DNA of 64,000 nt from JAMXLG01 sp963818925 (GCA_963818925.1 CAWFTN010000001.1:2294001-2358000); one strand, 5' to 3'; shown: positions 9,297 through 17,974, counted from the stretch's first letter. Translations and numbers: made by a program. Notes: generated by a model from the sequence alone, not told the origin.

Positions 9297-9326
9297 AAGA
9301 GCCCGGCGAGATTTCGCCGGGCTCTT
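9297..9326. terminator. Bidirectional hairpin terminator, repeat family copy 1
   Basis: A perfect 13-bp stem (AAGAGCCCGGCGA / TCGCCGGGCTCTT) closes a GATT loop, 28 bp after the receptor stop and 13 bp before the convergent small membrane protein stop. It is one of four near-identical hairpins (others at 15085, 17921 and 18801) that share the stem and the following TTGATTTGATGC-like tail. Confidence 0.75.
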
Positions 9327-9338
9327 GATTTGATGCCG

Positions 9339-9506
9339 TTACGGATTTCTGATGAAGCGTAAATAGAAGGCTGCGAACACTAAGACAACGCCAATATTCG
9401 CAATCAGCCGTTCCCAGAATCGGTTTCTGAAGAATGCGATATCTAGAGCGAATACCACGACCACCATCACCACGACATAGAGCACCACGGCTGTCGATGA
9501 GCGCAT
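9339..9506 (-). CDS. Small two-TM membrane protein (55 aa)
   Basis: The frame encodes MRSSTAVVLYVVVMVVVVFA, then LDIAFFRNRFWERLIANIG and a second hydrophobic helix ending FYLRFIRNP. Two membrane helices are connected by a basic/aromatic loop with FFRNRFWERL, a pattern I recognise from conserved small inner-membrane proteins of several phyla. It is convergent with the TonB receptor gene, with the hairpin at 9297 between them. Function unknown. Confidence 0.75.
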   Translation of the reverse strand: MRSSTAVVLYVVVMVVVVFALDIAFFRNRFWERLIANIGVVLVFAAFYLRFIRNP

Positions 9507-9734
9507 TTGAGTAAGACCTCTTCTTGTCTAGATCGGCATCGTGAGGAGGGTAATCGCCGAAGGCTCGTTCATCCTCCTCGACCCGCACGATATTCTTCTC
9601 GGAAACATAAAAAACCGTTAGGTACGTCGCTGTAGGGCGCCTGCGGGCCGCATAGAGCGCACTCGTTCGTGTTCTTTCGCGAAAAGAGAACTTCTTCGCA
9701 CCGCCTACTTCGATCGAGAAACGTGGACTTTACG

Positions 9735-11564
9735 TTATTGTACAACGTGAATCGGGACGGTGACGATATTCGGAACCGTCGGATCGGGCCAGAATTGCAA
9801 TTCTAGGTCCCCCGCTTTACGCGCGACGAACGTGAAATCGCGCGTTTCGCCAATCGTGATGTACTGAACTGCGGATTCCGAGAGACGGTGTTCCGGCGAA
9901 ACGTACGCGCCGTCGACCTGCAGCGGATTCCATTGCAGCGTGTGGTTTGCAGCACTGAGCGATACGACGGCGTTCGTCCAGAACGTCGACATGTTGATGA
10001 ACCGCAAGCGCTGAAGTGTCCCAACCCGACATGTCACGGCCTGGGGATTAGAGGTGCCGTTTACAAAGATCTTCAGCACGTCCTCCCATGAATGCGTCGT
10101 CGTAATGGTAAATATGTGGTCCGAACTCGGATCGTATTTCGCGCCAGGTTCGAGGACGATAAGCGGACCTGCAAGACCCGCGCGAAGCTGCCACACATCA
10201 TCCATGTGCGTGTGATAGATAAACGTACCGGCGCGCGGCGGCGTCATCACAGCTTCAAACGTTTGCCCCGGATCGATCATCGGCGCGCGGTGCGCACCAT
10301 TCCCGCTGTAACCGGATACGCCGTCATAATAGCTATCAGCAAGTTCGATCCCATGCCAGTGCACCGCAGTCGGCTCGTGCAGTAAATTTGACACGTCGAC
10401 CGCGGTAGTAACGCCGCGTGTCAGGATAAGGGGCGGTCCGATCGCATCGCGCTGTTCACCAGCGGGTTCACCCGCCAACACATAACGAAACGATGGAGCG
10501 TCCGGACGATCATCGGGCCCGGGCTCGACAGCTAGCTTAATATGTCGCGCGATGTGTGGCGGCGGATCTTGCGCAATCGTAGAGCCGCGAACGGCGAATC
10601 CTAAAACTAGCCCGCCCATACCCGAGCGACGGACGTAGCCGTTTTCGTATGCAACGTCACTTATTGCGCTTTTTCCCGCCAGCATCGCATCGATGGGCAT
10701 GTGTCCGATGATGTGATACGCGAGATGGCAGTGAAACAGCCAATTTCCGGGCCGATCCGCGTGCCAGGTCATCGTGAACGTGCTTCCGGGCTCCATTAGT
10801 TCGGTGACTTCCGGATCGGAATTCGCTGAAACGTTGTCCGCGATCCCGTCACCTCGAGAGTTAACTTTAAAGTAAAAGCCATGCAAGTGAAGCGGATGGC
10901 TTCCTTGGCTCGTATTTATCCAGCGCCAGTGCACCGTCGCGTTCTGTAAATAAGAAAGGCGCTCGGTATGAGGCCACGCGCGCCCATTAATGACGTCCAG
11001 CTCGTAATTAAAATTCGGGCCGCCATTTTTGTCGCGTACGTTGATCCATTGACCGATCACGAACACGCGGTCGTTGACGATCTTGGCGCCCGGCGGATCG
11101 ACGATAAACGCTCCGCTGAGTTGCGAATCCCCACCGAAGCGATTGGCAATCCGTTTCTTGGCGGTCGTTCCCCAATAGAAAAACGTCCCCGGAGCGGCTG
11201 CGCGAAATCGAACGATATGCGTCTTTCCAAACGGCACGTCGAACGCGCTATCGCGGCTCGACGGCCGATCGAACATGCCGTGCACCATCAAAATCGTGCC
11301 GCGAATCGAATTATGAACGCTCGCAACGATTTCAGTGCCGGCCGGAACGCGAATTAGAGGCCCCGGAATTTGCGGCGCTTTGCCCACCTCGGCAAAGGCT
11401 TGAATCGGTATACCTTGAGTGTGATCGCCGTCCGGATGCCAAATTGCCACGCGCGCATCGAGCGACACGTGCAACTGCGTGCCGGTTGTCGTACCGGCGG
11501 GGACGCGATTGTCGTTGGCCGCAATCGCGAGGCCAAGCACGATCGCCAGCAAGTGGACGCACAT
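9735..11564 (-). CDS. Multicopper oxidase with rearranged copper-site order
   Basis: The ATG at 11564 is preferred over GTG 11573 because GAAAGG precedes it; a signal peptide follows. The 609 residues look like four cupredoxin domains. The second carries HPLHLHG (about 223-229) and HCHLAYHIIGHM (278-289), motifs usually found in the last domain of laccases, including the type-1 copper ligands. The third carries HWHG (402-405) and YHTH (450-453), usually in the first domain. Domains one and four show none of these ligands; the equivalent positions in domain one read VHGM and FYWG. All ten or so ligands are still present, so an oxidase active site between domains two and three is plausible. Substrate unknown. 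Confidence 0.85.
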   Translation of the reverse strand: MCVHLLAIVLGLAIAANDNRVPAGTTTGTQLHVSLDARVAIWHPDGDHTQGIPIQAFAEVGKAPQIPGPLIRVPAGTEIVASVHNSIRGTILMVHGMFDRPSSRDSAFDVPFGKTHIVRFRAAAPGTFFYWGTTAKKRIANRFGGDSQLSGAFIVDPPGAKIVNDRVFVIGQWINVRDKNGGPNFNYELDVINGRAWPHTERLSYLQNATVHWRWINTSQGSHPLHLHGFYFKVNSRGDGIADNVSANSDPEVTELMEPGSTFTMTWHADRPGNWLFHCHLAYHIIGHMPIDAMLAGKSAISDVAYENGYVRRSGMGGLVLGFAVRGSTIAQDPPPHIARHIKLAVEPGPDDRPDAPSFRYVLAGEPAGEQRDAIGPPLILTRGVTTAVDVSNLLHEPTAVHWHGIELADSYYDGVSGYSGNGAHRAPMIDPGQTFEAVMTPPRAGTFIYHTHMDDVWQLRAGLAGPLIVLEPGAKYDPSSDHIFTITTTHSWEDVLKIFVNGTSNPQAVTCRVGTLQRLRFINMSTFWTNAVVSLSAANHTLQWNPLQVDGAYVSPEHRLSESAVQYITIGETRDFTFVARKAGDLELQFWPDPTVPNIVTVPIHVVQ

Positions 11565-11876
11565 ATACAGCACCTTTCAACAGGCACACCCGTCGGTAGG
11601 AGCCTTAGGCCAGTGTACTGAGGTGACGTTGCGCGGTCTAGGCCGGAACGGCCGTGATTGTGGGACTTTGCTCCCGCGCCGACGTCGTACGCGCTGAAAC
11701 TCTTTTCCGTTCACGCGGTTGGGGGCGGCTCAGGATGATTGCGCGCACTCTCAAAATGAAAGCTGCCGGTCACCGACTGGCGTCGCTTTCGTACCTGAAA
11801 CAACTGGATCCGCGAGCGCGGCGCAGGGGAGGCGGCGGGTGTAGCGACGTTTGGCTGACAAACGGACGCTTAAACG
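11565..11876. other. Intergenic region without a recognised gene
   Basis: About 310 bp lie between the multicopper oxidase start and the serine hydrolase stop, both on the minus strand. Short open frames exist on the plus strand but have no ribosome binding site and protein-unlike composition. The promoter of the oxidase should lie here; no clear -35/-10 pair or terminator was seen. Confidence 0.5.
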
Positions 11877-13292
11877 CTAACCGGCGGGCGCGAGTTGCAT
11901 GCCGACGACGACGCCGCCTTCGTTGAGCTCGACTTGGAAGTTGCGGTCGTCACCGTGCGCGAATTCAACGCGGTACAAATAGAAGGTACCATCTGGCGCG
12001 ATTTGACTCTCCTTGAAAATCACAGCCGTCGGCGCGCCGAGCGTTGCGAAGTGTTTGGCGCTCTGCTTCATTACGACCGGCGTGAGGATCTTCCGCATCC
12101 GCGGCGACAACTCACTCTCTGCCAGTGTTCCGTCGAGCAAGCCGTCAAGAAGATGCATGATGTGTGGCCGCACTGCCAGACTCTCGCCCGTAGCGGGCTT
12201 GCGTGCAGCGGCGAGCGCGTCGGGATACATTCTCTCCAGCACCGCTGACTCGACGGCTTGGGGTTCCCCCCGCACGTTGTTTTCGAGCACGATGACGTCG
12301 AGACGATCGTGGGGATAGGTTGCGTTCACCGAAAGAGAGCCGACCGTGCCGCCATCGTGTCCTACGCGAGCGTGGCCCTCATGTGGTCCCACTTCAAGAC
12401 CCATGCCGTAGTCCGTGAGTTTGCCGTTAGTAAGCCGTCCCGATGAGGACATTAGCGCGAAACTGTCATGACTGATGATTTTTCCGCTCGCAAGCGCCAT
12501 ATCCCATGCCGCGAGGTCGCCGACGGTCGATACGATTGCGCCGGCACCGGCCGGCCACGACTCATCCATCTTCGGCGCCGGTGCCGTGGCGCTGTCGTTC
12601 TTCGGTCCCTGCCAATAGGGAATAGCAAAGTCATCAAACGATGACTCATCGCTCACAAATCCCGAATGCGTCATTCCCGCGGGTTTGAAGATGTGCTCGC
12701 GAATATAATTTTCGTAGCTCATGCCCGAGACGTGCGCAACGACATTACCGAGTACCCAGTAATTCGTGTTGCTATATTGCCACTTCGTTCCGGGCTTGAA
12801 GTTGAGCGGTTTGCTGACGTACGCAACGATCTTCTTACTTGCGTTAGGCGTCGCCATCAGGTTCGCAAAGCCGGCGAAGTCCGAGCCCTCCATCTCGGTA
12901 TAGTTCGGCAGCCCCGAGACCTGGTTGAGCAACTGACGCAGTGTGATCTCGTTCGCATGCGGAAATGACGGCAGATACTTTGCAAGGCGGTCGTCGATGG
13001 AAAGTTTGCCGTGCTCTTGCAACTGCAAAATTGCCGCTGCCGTGAACTGCTTAGTCACCGAACCGATCTCAAAGCGCGTGCCGGCATCGACCGGGAGCTT
13101 TTTCGCCACGTCGCGCAGGCCGTATGTCTTGAGATCGAGGAGCACGCCGTTTTGGTAGACCCCCACGGCAGCTCCGGCGACCTGCTGTTGAGTAATTTGC
13201 TTGGTGATCGTCGCGTCGAGCGAGGCGCTCGAGGTCGCGGCTGCGAGCAGCACGGCAAATATTGTCATATGCCACTTTATTTCGGCGCGCAT
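11877..13292 (-). CDS. Serine hydrolase, beta-lactamase (class C) fold
   Basis: A signal peptide (MTIFAVLLAAATSSAS, beginning nine residues in) precedes a penicillin-binding/AmpC-like domain with SVTK (S-x-x-K, about residue 77), YSN (about 173) and HDGG (about 312, in place of KTG). These three motifs define the family, which covers esterases, D-aminopeptidases and AmpC enzymes; HxG in the third motif favours an esterase/peptidase rather than a true beta-lactamase. A C-terminal extension of roughly 110 residues follows. Candidate starts are ATG 13292 (AGG nine bases upstream), ATG 13268 and ATG 13403. It is divergent from the HAD gene, with the starts about 110 bp apart. Confidence 0.85.
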   Translation of the reverse strand: MRAEIKWHMTIFAVLLAAATSSASLDATITKQITQQQVAGAAVGVYQNGVLLDLKTYGLRDVAKKLPVDAGTRFEIGSVTKQFTAAAILQLQEHGKLSIDDRLAKYLPSFPHANEITLRQLLNQVSGLPNYTEMEGSDFAGFANLMATPNASKKIVAYVSKPLNFKPGTKWQYSNTNYWVLGNVVAHVSGMSYENYIREHIFKPAGMTHSGFVSDESSFDDFAIPYWQGPKNDSATAPAPKMDESWPAGAGAIVSTVGDLAAWDMALASGKIISHDSFALMSSSGRLTNGKLTDYGMGLEVGPHEGHARVGHDGGTVGSLSVNATYPHDRLDVIVLENNVRGEPQAVESAVLERMYPDALAAARKPATGESLAVRPHIMHLLDGLLDGTLAESELSPRMRKILTPVVMKQSAKHFATLGAPTAVIFKESQIAPDGTFYLYRVEFAHGDDRNFQVELNEGGVVVGMQLAPAG

Positions 13293-13402
13293 TGCGCGTA
13301 GCCTGGCGTGTACAAAAATGTCAGACGCGTCGCTAGAATGGTTTTGCGAAGTAAAAATGTTAAGCCGTCGCGAAAATCGACGCCGCACGGAGGACGCGAA
13401 CA

Positions 13403-14002
13403 TTGATGCCGAACCCGGTAGGATTGTTCCCCCGAACCATCGCGGTCGACCTGGATGATACGCTTAACAATTTCAACGAAACGTTGCAGCAAGGCGAGTT
13501 CCCCTACGATTCCGCCGATCCGCTCTCTAAAGAAACGTTCGAGCGTTATTTGCAGCTCATTCGTAATGGAGACTCTGAACCGGGCGACTTTATGAGCACG
13601 GGCTTCAACTATTGCCGTTTCAAAATCCACTTGCGGTGTTGGCAAGAAGCCCGCGCACGCCCGGATGGCGTCCAATTCATGCAATGGCTAAGACGCAACC
13701 GATGGCGGATCGTAATCTGTACCCGGCGTGACATGAGGCGAGCCTACGATTGCACGAGAGCGTGGCTGCAAAAGAACGATATTCCCTTCGACTACCTTTT
13801 CATGACGGCAAACAAGATTGCGTTTTGCTGGGCGTGGGGCATTAGGCACTTGGTCGATGACGATATTTTCAACATCGTTCATGGAAAAGAATATAACGTT
13901 GACGTCTACTACCCGATCTTGCCGCAACACCAATCTTTATCGCCGCACAATGCGCGCGGCTTCCAGACGTTCGACGAAGTACAACGATGGATCCAAGAGT
14001 AA
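13403..14002 (+). CDS. HAD-superfamily phosphatase/5'-nucleotidase-like protein
   Basis: The 199-residue protein has HAD motif I as AVDLDDTL (Asp16 nucleophile, Asp18 acid/base), motif II as IVICTRRD (Thr/Arg near residue 110) and motif III/IV as HLVDDDIF near residue 155. The overall pattern resembles short 5'-nucleotidase/NIF-type HAD proteins. GGAGG at 13389 is nine bases from a TTG (13403) and twelve from the ATG at 13406, so TTG may be the true start. Its end overlaps the primase-like gene by 16 bp, implying translational coupling. A role in nucleotide or DNA-end dephosphorylation is inferred from the neighbour only. Confidence 0.75.
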   Translation: MMPNPVGLFPRTIAVDLDDTLNNFNETLQQGEFPYDSADPLSKETFERYLQLIRNGDSEPGDFMSTGFNYCRFKIHLRCWQEARARPDGVQFMQWLRRNRWRIVICTRRDMRRAYDCTRAWLQKNDIPFDYLFMTANKIAFCWAWGIRHLVDDDIFNIVHGKEYNVDVYYPILPQHQSLSPHNARGFQTFDEVQRWIQE

Positions 14003-14766
14003 CGCTACTCAAAGAATTTTCCGGGAGCTTCATCAAAGGCAAAGCCAAAATCGAAATCGAGCTCTTCGGTTTCGATTTTATGGATTGGTTGCTATCCGGC
14101 GGCGGCGCACTGGAATATGGAGAACTCACCGACACGCGGCTGCTGCATAAGTACAAGATCGTCGACATTCCCGAGGGCCGAATGGATGAATTCGTTCGGT
14201 TGCATGTTCTGAAGCAGCTTAACGTATGCAGATATTTTAGTGACGAAAAGAACGATGTTCTCTGCTTCAACATGGACAACAACCATAAAACGGACAACAC
14301 CGCAATCATCCCCGAGATGAGTTCGGCGCTGGAGACGTTGAGAACGTGCCTCCTAGGTTTAGAATGCCAACCCATGATTGTCGCAAGCGGTCGCGGCTAT
14401 CACGTGTGGTTACGGCTGGATGAACCGATGGAAAACAGGCTGCTCTACGACTTCATGGTCGCGACGGCGGCGCGCGCTCTCCTTCCGCTTTTAGTCCGTG
14501 GCGATAATCACCGTGCCGTCAAATTCAGCTTTTACCCCGATATTAATGTCATCGACGACGTTTCGCTGCGTCTATTTGGCTCCGAACACGCCAAGAACAA
14601 AGCATTCAGCCACGTGTTTACGCCAAACGGTCTCCTCAATGAGGATGATTCGTGGAAATACTTCGAGGATTTCGTGCGAAACAAGACGACGCGAACAGCG
14701 ACGCTCGGATCGGCGCTCGACGAGCTGCGGGCAACCGGCAACCGAACGGACATCGATCTTCAATAG
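13987..14766 (+). CDS. Archaeo-eukaryotic primase (AEP)-like protein
   Basis: 259 residues. Three blocks match the AEP superfamily order: motif I region VLCFNMDNN (91-99; the usual D-x-D reads N-x-D), motif II SGRGYHVWLRL (134-144; S-x-G…H), and motif III INVIDDVSLRLFGSEHAKN (186-204; hD followed by R-L-x-G-S-x-H-x-K). AEPs synthesise primers or fill gaps in replication, NHEJ and mobile elements. No helicase or zinc domain is fused. The start lies inside the HAD gene (16-bp overlap). Lower GC than the neighbours suggests transfer. The assignment rests on motif reading; the Asn in motif I raises the chance of an inactive or altered enzyme. Confidence 0.6.
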   Translation: MDPRVTLLKEFSGSFIKGKAKIEIELFGFDFMDWLLSGGGALEYGELTDTRLLHKYKIVDIPEGRMDEFVRLHVLKQLNVCRYFSDEKNDVLCFNMDNNHKTDNTAIIPEMSSALETLRTCLLGLECQPMIVASGRGYHVWLRLDEPMENRLLYDFMVATAARALLPLLVRGDNHRAVKFSFYPDINVIDDVSLRLFGSEHAKNKAFSHVFTPNGLLNEDDSWKYFEDFVRNKTTRTATLGSALDELRATGNRTDIDLQ

Positions 14767-14812
14767 GCTGTACACGCAATGTGTGCGGCGCGGCGGCGAC
14801 GAAGGACGAGTT

Positions 14813-14977
14813 ATGCAGCAACCCAACCGCTTTTCGCAAGGCGCGCTTATCGCAATCGGCGCGGGCATCGGCGCGGCCATTGGCGTAGCGATGCACCACA
14901 TAGCGATCGGAGTGGCCGTCGGCGCCGGAATCGCCGCGGCTTTCTCCGCCACGCTTGCACGCGGTAGAACCGGCTGA
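14813..14977 (+). CDS. Small glycine-zipper membrane protein (54 aa)
   Basis: AAGGA lies seven bases before the ATG. The product MQQPNRFSQGALIAIGAGIG… has two hydrophobic helices full of G-x-x-x-G/A spacing (IGAGIGAAIG; VAVGAGIAAAF) and a basic tail (ARGRTG). Such small glycine-zipper proteins are common and of unknown function. It follows the primase-like gene by 46 bp and may be co-transcribed with it; a hairpin terminator follows at 15085. Confidence 0.65.
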   Translation: MQQPNRFSQGALIAIGAGIGAAIGVAMHHIAIGVAVGAGIAAAFSATLARGRTG

Positions 14978-15084
14978 TAGTTCACCGCAAGAGCCCCAAC
15001 ACGCGTGCGAAGAAGGCTTACAGCATCTGGAAACACGGCGCCGGCACGCTGCACACTGCTCCCGCTATCGTCCGCGCTTAGGAT

Positions 15085-15115
15085 AAGAGCCCGACGATAT
15101 TTTCGCCGGGCTCTT
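15085..15115. terminator. Hairpin terminator, repeat family copy 2
   Basis: AAGAGCCCGACGA / TCGCCGGGCTCTT with one A-C mismatch and a five-base loop (TATTT), then TTGATTTGAC. It lies between the small membrane protein gene (plus strand) and the convergent 53-residue protein gene, 17 bp from that gene's stop. Confidence 0.7.
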
Positions 15116-15131
15116 GATTTGACAGTGACGA

Positions 15132-15293
15132 TTAGGCTTGGCGGGCGACAACGGCGTTTGCTTCTCGGATTGCCCGGCCTTCATCGCCATCTCGTTCGAG
15201 AGATTCGTTAGCGACCTTTGACCAAAGCTCTTTTAGCTCGGGCGTTGTCGCCTTGTGCGTATGCCTTTCGGCATCGTCTGAAGTCCACGGCAT
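15132..15293 (-). CDS. Conserved small hydrophilic protein (53 aa)
   Basis: The frame starts MPWTSDDAERHTHKATTPEL and continues with LWSKVANESLERDGDEGRAI and REANAVVARQA. The M-P-W…A-x-x-H-T-x-K-A start and the GDEGRAIREANAVV ending are a pattern I recognise from small proteins widespread in proteobacteria and phage-like genomes, without known function. GGAG lies eight bases upstream. It sits just upstream of the S9 peptidase on the same strand's downstream side and ends at the hairpin at 15085. Confidence 0.75.
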   Translation of the reverse strand: MPWTSDDAERHTHKATTPELKELWSKVANESLERDGDEGRAIREANAVVARQA

Positions 15294-15335
15294 CTTATAC
15301 TCCTACCCATATTGCGCCCTAAAAGATTCCCTCAA

Positions 15336-17459
15336 TTAGTGAGACTGCGGTTCGACCGGATGCAGATACTTTGAGAGGAAGGCTTCCGTCGCGCTGTACT
15401 GTTCGACGAGGTGTGCCCATACGGAGTTCTCGTGGGTTTCGTTCGGAAACACTTGCGTCTCTACGGTGACGCCTTGGGCTTGCAACTTCGTTGCCAGATC
15501 GACGCTCTGCGAAAATGGGACGTTGCGATCGTCGTCACCCTGCTCGATGAACACCGGTGACTTCCAAGTTTTCAAATATCCCTCGGCCGTCGACATCGTC
15601 GCGATGTGACGTTGCTTCGGCGTACCGACCGTCTTGCCGTAGTCGTGATCGAAATCCGTCGCCCAATCGTGCACGCCTGCAAAATCGGCGCCGACTTTGA
15701 AGATGTCGGAGTTCTTTGCAAGCGCGAGAGCCGTCAGCAGTCCGCCGTAGGACAAGCCGTAGATACCGATACGATTCGGATCGATGCTCTGCTGTTTCTG
15801 GAGCCACTTCGCGCCGGCGAGTACGTCGTTGTACTCAGAGCCGCCGTGCCACGCGGCGTTTGGCGGATTGCGGAACTTGTTGCCGTACATGATCCCGAGC
15901 CTATAGTTGATCGACAGTACCGCGAAGCCCTTACTCACGAGATACTGGTTCATCTCGTAGAGATGTGTGTAGGGCTCCATGTAGTGGAAGCCACCGAGCA
16001 TCTGACGCGGCGGGCCACCGTGGTCAAAGACGATCGCGGGAACCTTGCCGCTGGAGTGGCGCGGCAAGAAATACTGGGCGTGGATCGTGTAGCCGTCGGG
16101 AGTGCGGTAGGTGATGAGCTGGGGCTTTACCATTTGTGCCGCCGGATAGTTCGCGGGCGTCGCGACGGCGGTCAGCGTCTTCGCCGGATTGCCGGCGATC
16201 GTCACTTGCGGCGGATTCGCGTAACCGCCGTCGATGTACGCCAAACCGCCGTTCGCGAGCGGCGTCGGATACCATTGGTTGTCCGGTCCCGACGTTAGCT
16301 GCTTCGGTGTGCCGTCGAGGCCAACGCTCCAGATATGGCGCACGTCGAGATCGCCATCGTTCGAGGCGAGCAGCAGTTTCGTGTCATCGAGTGTCGGCGC
16401 AACGGTTTCAACTTCGTAGCCGCCGGTCGTCAGACGCTTCGCGGCGCCGCCGTTCGCGGAGACGGCGTAGATGTGATTCCAACCGTCGCCTTCCCAAGGA
16501 AATGCAATCTGATCGCCTTTGAGCCACCAAAGCTGCGCCGCGCTCATCGTCGGATAGAACTCATCGCCCATCCCCTCGTGCGCGCTCCATACTTTATGCG
16601 CGTTGCCGCTATTTGCGTTCGCGACCCAGATCGACCACGGAAACGGCGCGTTACTGCCACCACTGAAGCTCGCGCTGTCGTAGACCGTCTCGCCGATTTT
16701 CGATCCCGGCGAGCGCACGAAAGCGACGCGCGAACCGTCCGGCGACCATGCCGGAGATGAGTCGTTCGTAAAGGCCGGCGTCGCGTAAATGTACGATTTT
16801 TTCTCCGGCGTGTAGATGACGACGAACGCGTGGTCGCCGCGCGAATTCGTGAAGGCGATCTTCCCGCCGTCGGGCGACCATGCTACGTCACCGACCGCTC
16901 CGCGAATCGGAAGCATCTCGGGCTTACCGGCCGTAAATGCGCCGCTTGCGTCCTTCGAAAACGTGACGACGCCGAGCTTTCCGTCGGAGGTCGTGAATGC
17001 TACCGCGTTGCGTTTCGGTGAGAGAAAGGCGGCGTTGCTGCCGTCGGCAAGCTTCACCGGTTCTCCACCAGCGATCGGTACGACGTAGAGCGTGCGCTGC
17101 GCCGGCGGAATCAGCGAGAGCGGATTCGCGTTTTCAGCCGTGCCTTCGTCCCCTGCATTCCCCCGAAAAAAGATCACCGCATCTTTGCCCGCAGTCACCG
17201 CGGGCGTGAAAACGTCTTGACCGTCGTCTTGCGCGTAATGCGTTAGTGCATGAACCTTGCCATCCGCATTCGTATACAGATTTCGGACACCACTCGCGTC
17301 GACTTTCCATACGAGGATCGTTCCGTCGCCCGAAGCGACGAGAGCATCCGGAAACGGTGCGGCGAGAACGTCGGCGACACCGGATGCGAGCGCGCTCACG
17401 GGTAATATGGCGCCAGCAAACGATAGAACGCAAAAAGCTGCCAGGAGACGAAATATCAT
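15336..17459 (-). CDS. Exported S9-family (prolyl oligopeptidase/DPP-IV-like) peptidase
   Basis: A signal peptide (MIFRLLAAFCVLSFAGA…) is followed by a WD40/PD40-type beta-propeller (about residues 35-430, with repeated AWSPDGxxIAF and SPAWSPDGSRVAF blades) and a C-terminal alpha/beta hydrolase domain. The nucleophile sits in GLSYGG (Ser about 568), the Asp in QGDDDRNVPF (about 641) and the His in ETHENS (about 675). The family cleaves short peptides, often after Pro or with aminopeptidase specificity. GGAGGG sits just before ATG 17459; a TTG at 17471 lies upstream of that site. A decayed homologue of the hydrolase domain is present at 40083-40780. Confidence 0.92.
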   Translation of the reverse strand: MIFRLLAAFCVLSFAGAILPVSALASGVADVLAAPFPDALVASGDGTILVWKVDASGVRNLYTNADGKVHALTHYAQDDGQDVFTPAVTAGKDAVIFFRGNAGDEGTAENANPLSLIPPAQRTLYVVPIAGGEPVKLADGSNAAFLSPKRNAVAFTTSDGKLGVVTFSKDASGAFTAGKPEMLPIRGAVGDVAWSPDGGKIAFTNSRGDHAFVVIYTPEKKSYIYATPAFTNDSSPAWSPDGSRVAFVRSPGSKIGETVYDSASFSGGSNAPFPWSIWVANANSGNAHKVWSAHEGMGDEFYPTMSAAQLWWLKGDQIAFPWEGDGWNHIYAVSANGGAAKRLTTGGYEVETVAPTLDDTKLLLASNDGDLDVRHIWSVGLDGTPKQLTSGPDNQWYPTPLANGGLAYIDGGYANPPQVTIAGNPAKTLTAVATPANYPAAQMVKPQLITYRTPDGYTIHAQYFLPRHSSGKVPAIVFDHGGPPRQMLGGFHYMEPYTHLYEMNQYLVSKGFAVLSINYRLGIMYGNKFRNPPNAAWHGGSEYNDVLAGAKWLQKQQSIDPNRIGIYGLSYGGLLTALALAKNSDIFKVGADFAGVHDWATDFDHDYGKTVGTPKQRHIATMSTAEGYLKTWKSPVFIEQGDDDRNVPFSQSVDLATKLQAQGVTVETQVFPNETHENSVWAHLVEQYSATEAFLSKYLHPVEPQSH

Positions 17460-17507
17460 CAAACCCTCCAATATTTTGTCGTGACCTTTAGGCCCGGCTG
17501 GTGAACT

Positions 17508-17700
17508 TTCCCTCTACTGGGGCTTCGGCCGAGCTCCAAGGGCACACGCCTGCGCTTCGACGGCGGCCGAACGACCGTCATCGATGACCCATTCACCGAA
17601 ACAAAGGAACTGGTCGCCGGCTTTTGGATCGTGCAATGTAAATCGCACGAAGAGGTGGTCGTGCGCTTTACGCATGCACCGTTCGATATGGGAAGCGCGG
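17508..17700 (+). pseudogene. Relic of a YCII-family (YciI-like) protein
   Basis: The plus strand reads GLRPSSKGTRLRF, then DGGRTTVIDDPFTETKELVA, then GFWIVQCKSHEEVVV. This is the core of YCII-related proteins (consensus …G.RV.F.gg...V.DGPFaEtKEliaGfwi..vkS.eEAi.W). The family's N-terminal half is missing: an in-frame TGA lies at 17502, and no start codon precedes the conserved part. The C-terminus loses similarity after FTHAP. It is therefore a remnant. It lies antisense to a 127-residue open frame on the minus strand that has no other support. Confidence 0.6.
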
Positions 17701-17920
17701 CTTCGCAGCGTCTCCTGTTGGTGTTGTGCACTAGCACTCATCCAAGTTGGCATCGACTGATCCTGCGCAATCCTGGTATTTAGGTGCGCTGGCACAGACG
17801 AGCGCTCACCCCATATGCTACAGCTCCTGAGCGCCAAGGAAGACGTCCAGCATCTTAAATCGATGACTTCCGCAAGCACTTTGGATAGCGGACGCAATTA
17901 CAACATGATCATGCAAAGAA

Positions 17921-17945
17921 GAGCCCGACGAATCCCGCCGGGCTC
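17921..17945. terminator. Hairpin, repeat family copy 3
   Basis: GAGCCCGACG / CGCCGGGCTC with one mismatch and a five-base AATCC loop, followed by CTAATTTGATGCGATGCTTCGAC. It lies 30 bp downstream of the short minus-strand frame ending at 17975. Its tail matches that of copy 4 (…GATGCGAT.CTTCGAC). Confidence 0.6.
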
Positions 17946-17974
17946 CTAATTTGATGCGATGCTTCGACTGCGCC

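Noticed and set aside
9507..9734. An open minus-strand stretch reading …TYLTVFYVSEKNIVRVEEDE…
   Set aside because: The peptide looks protein-like but there is no start codon or ribosome binding site; it could be a remnant, with too little evidence to call.
17514..17897. A 127-codon minus-strand open frame
   Set aside because: It is opposite a recognisable YCII relic and has no ribosome binding site or family match.
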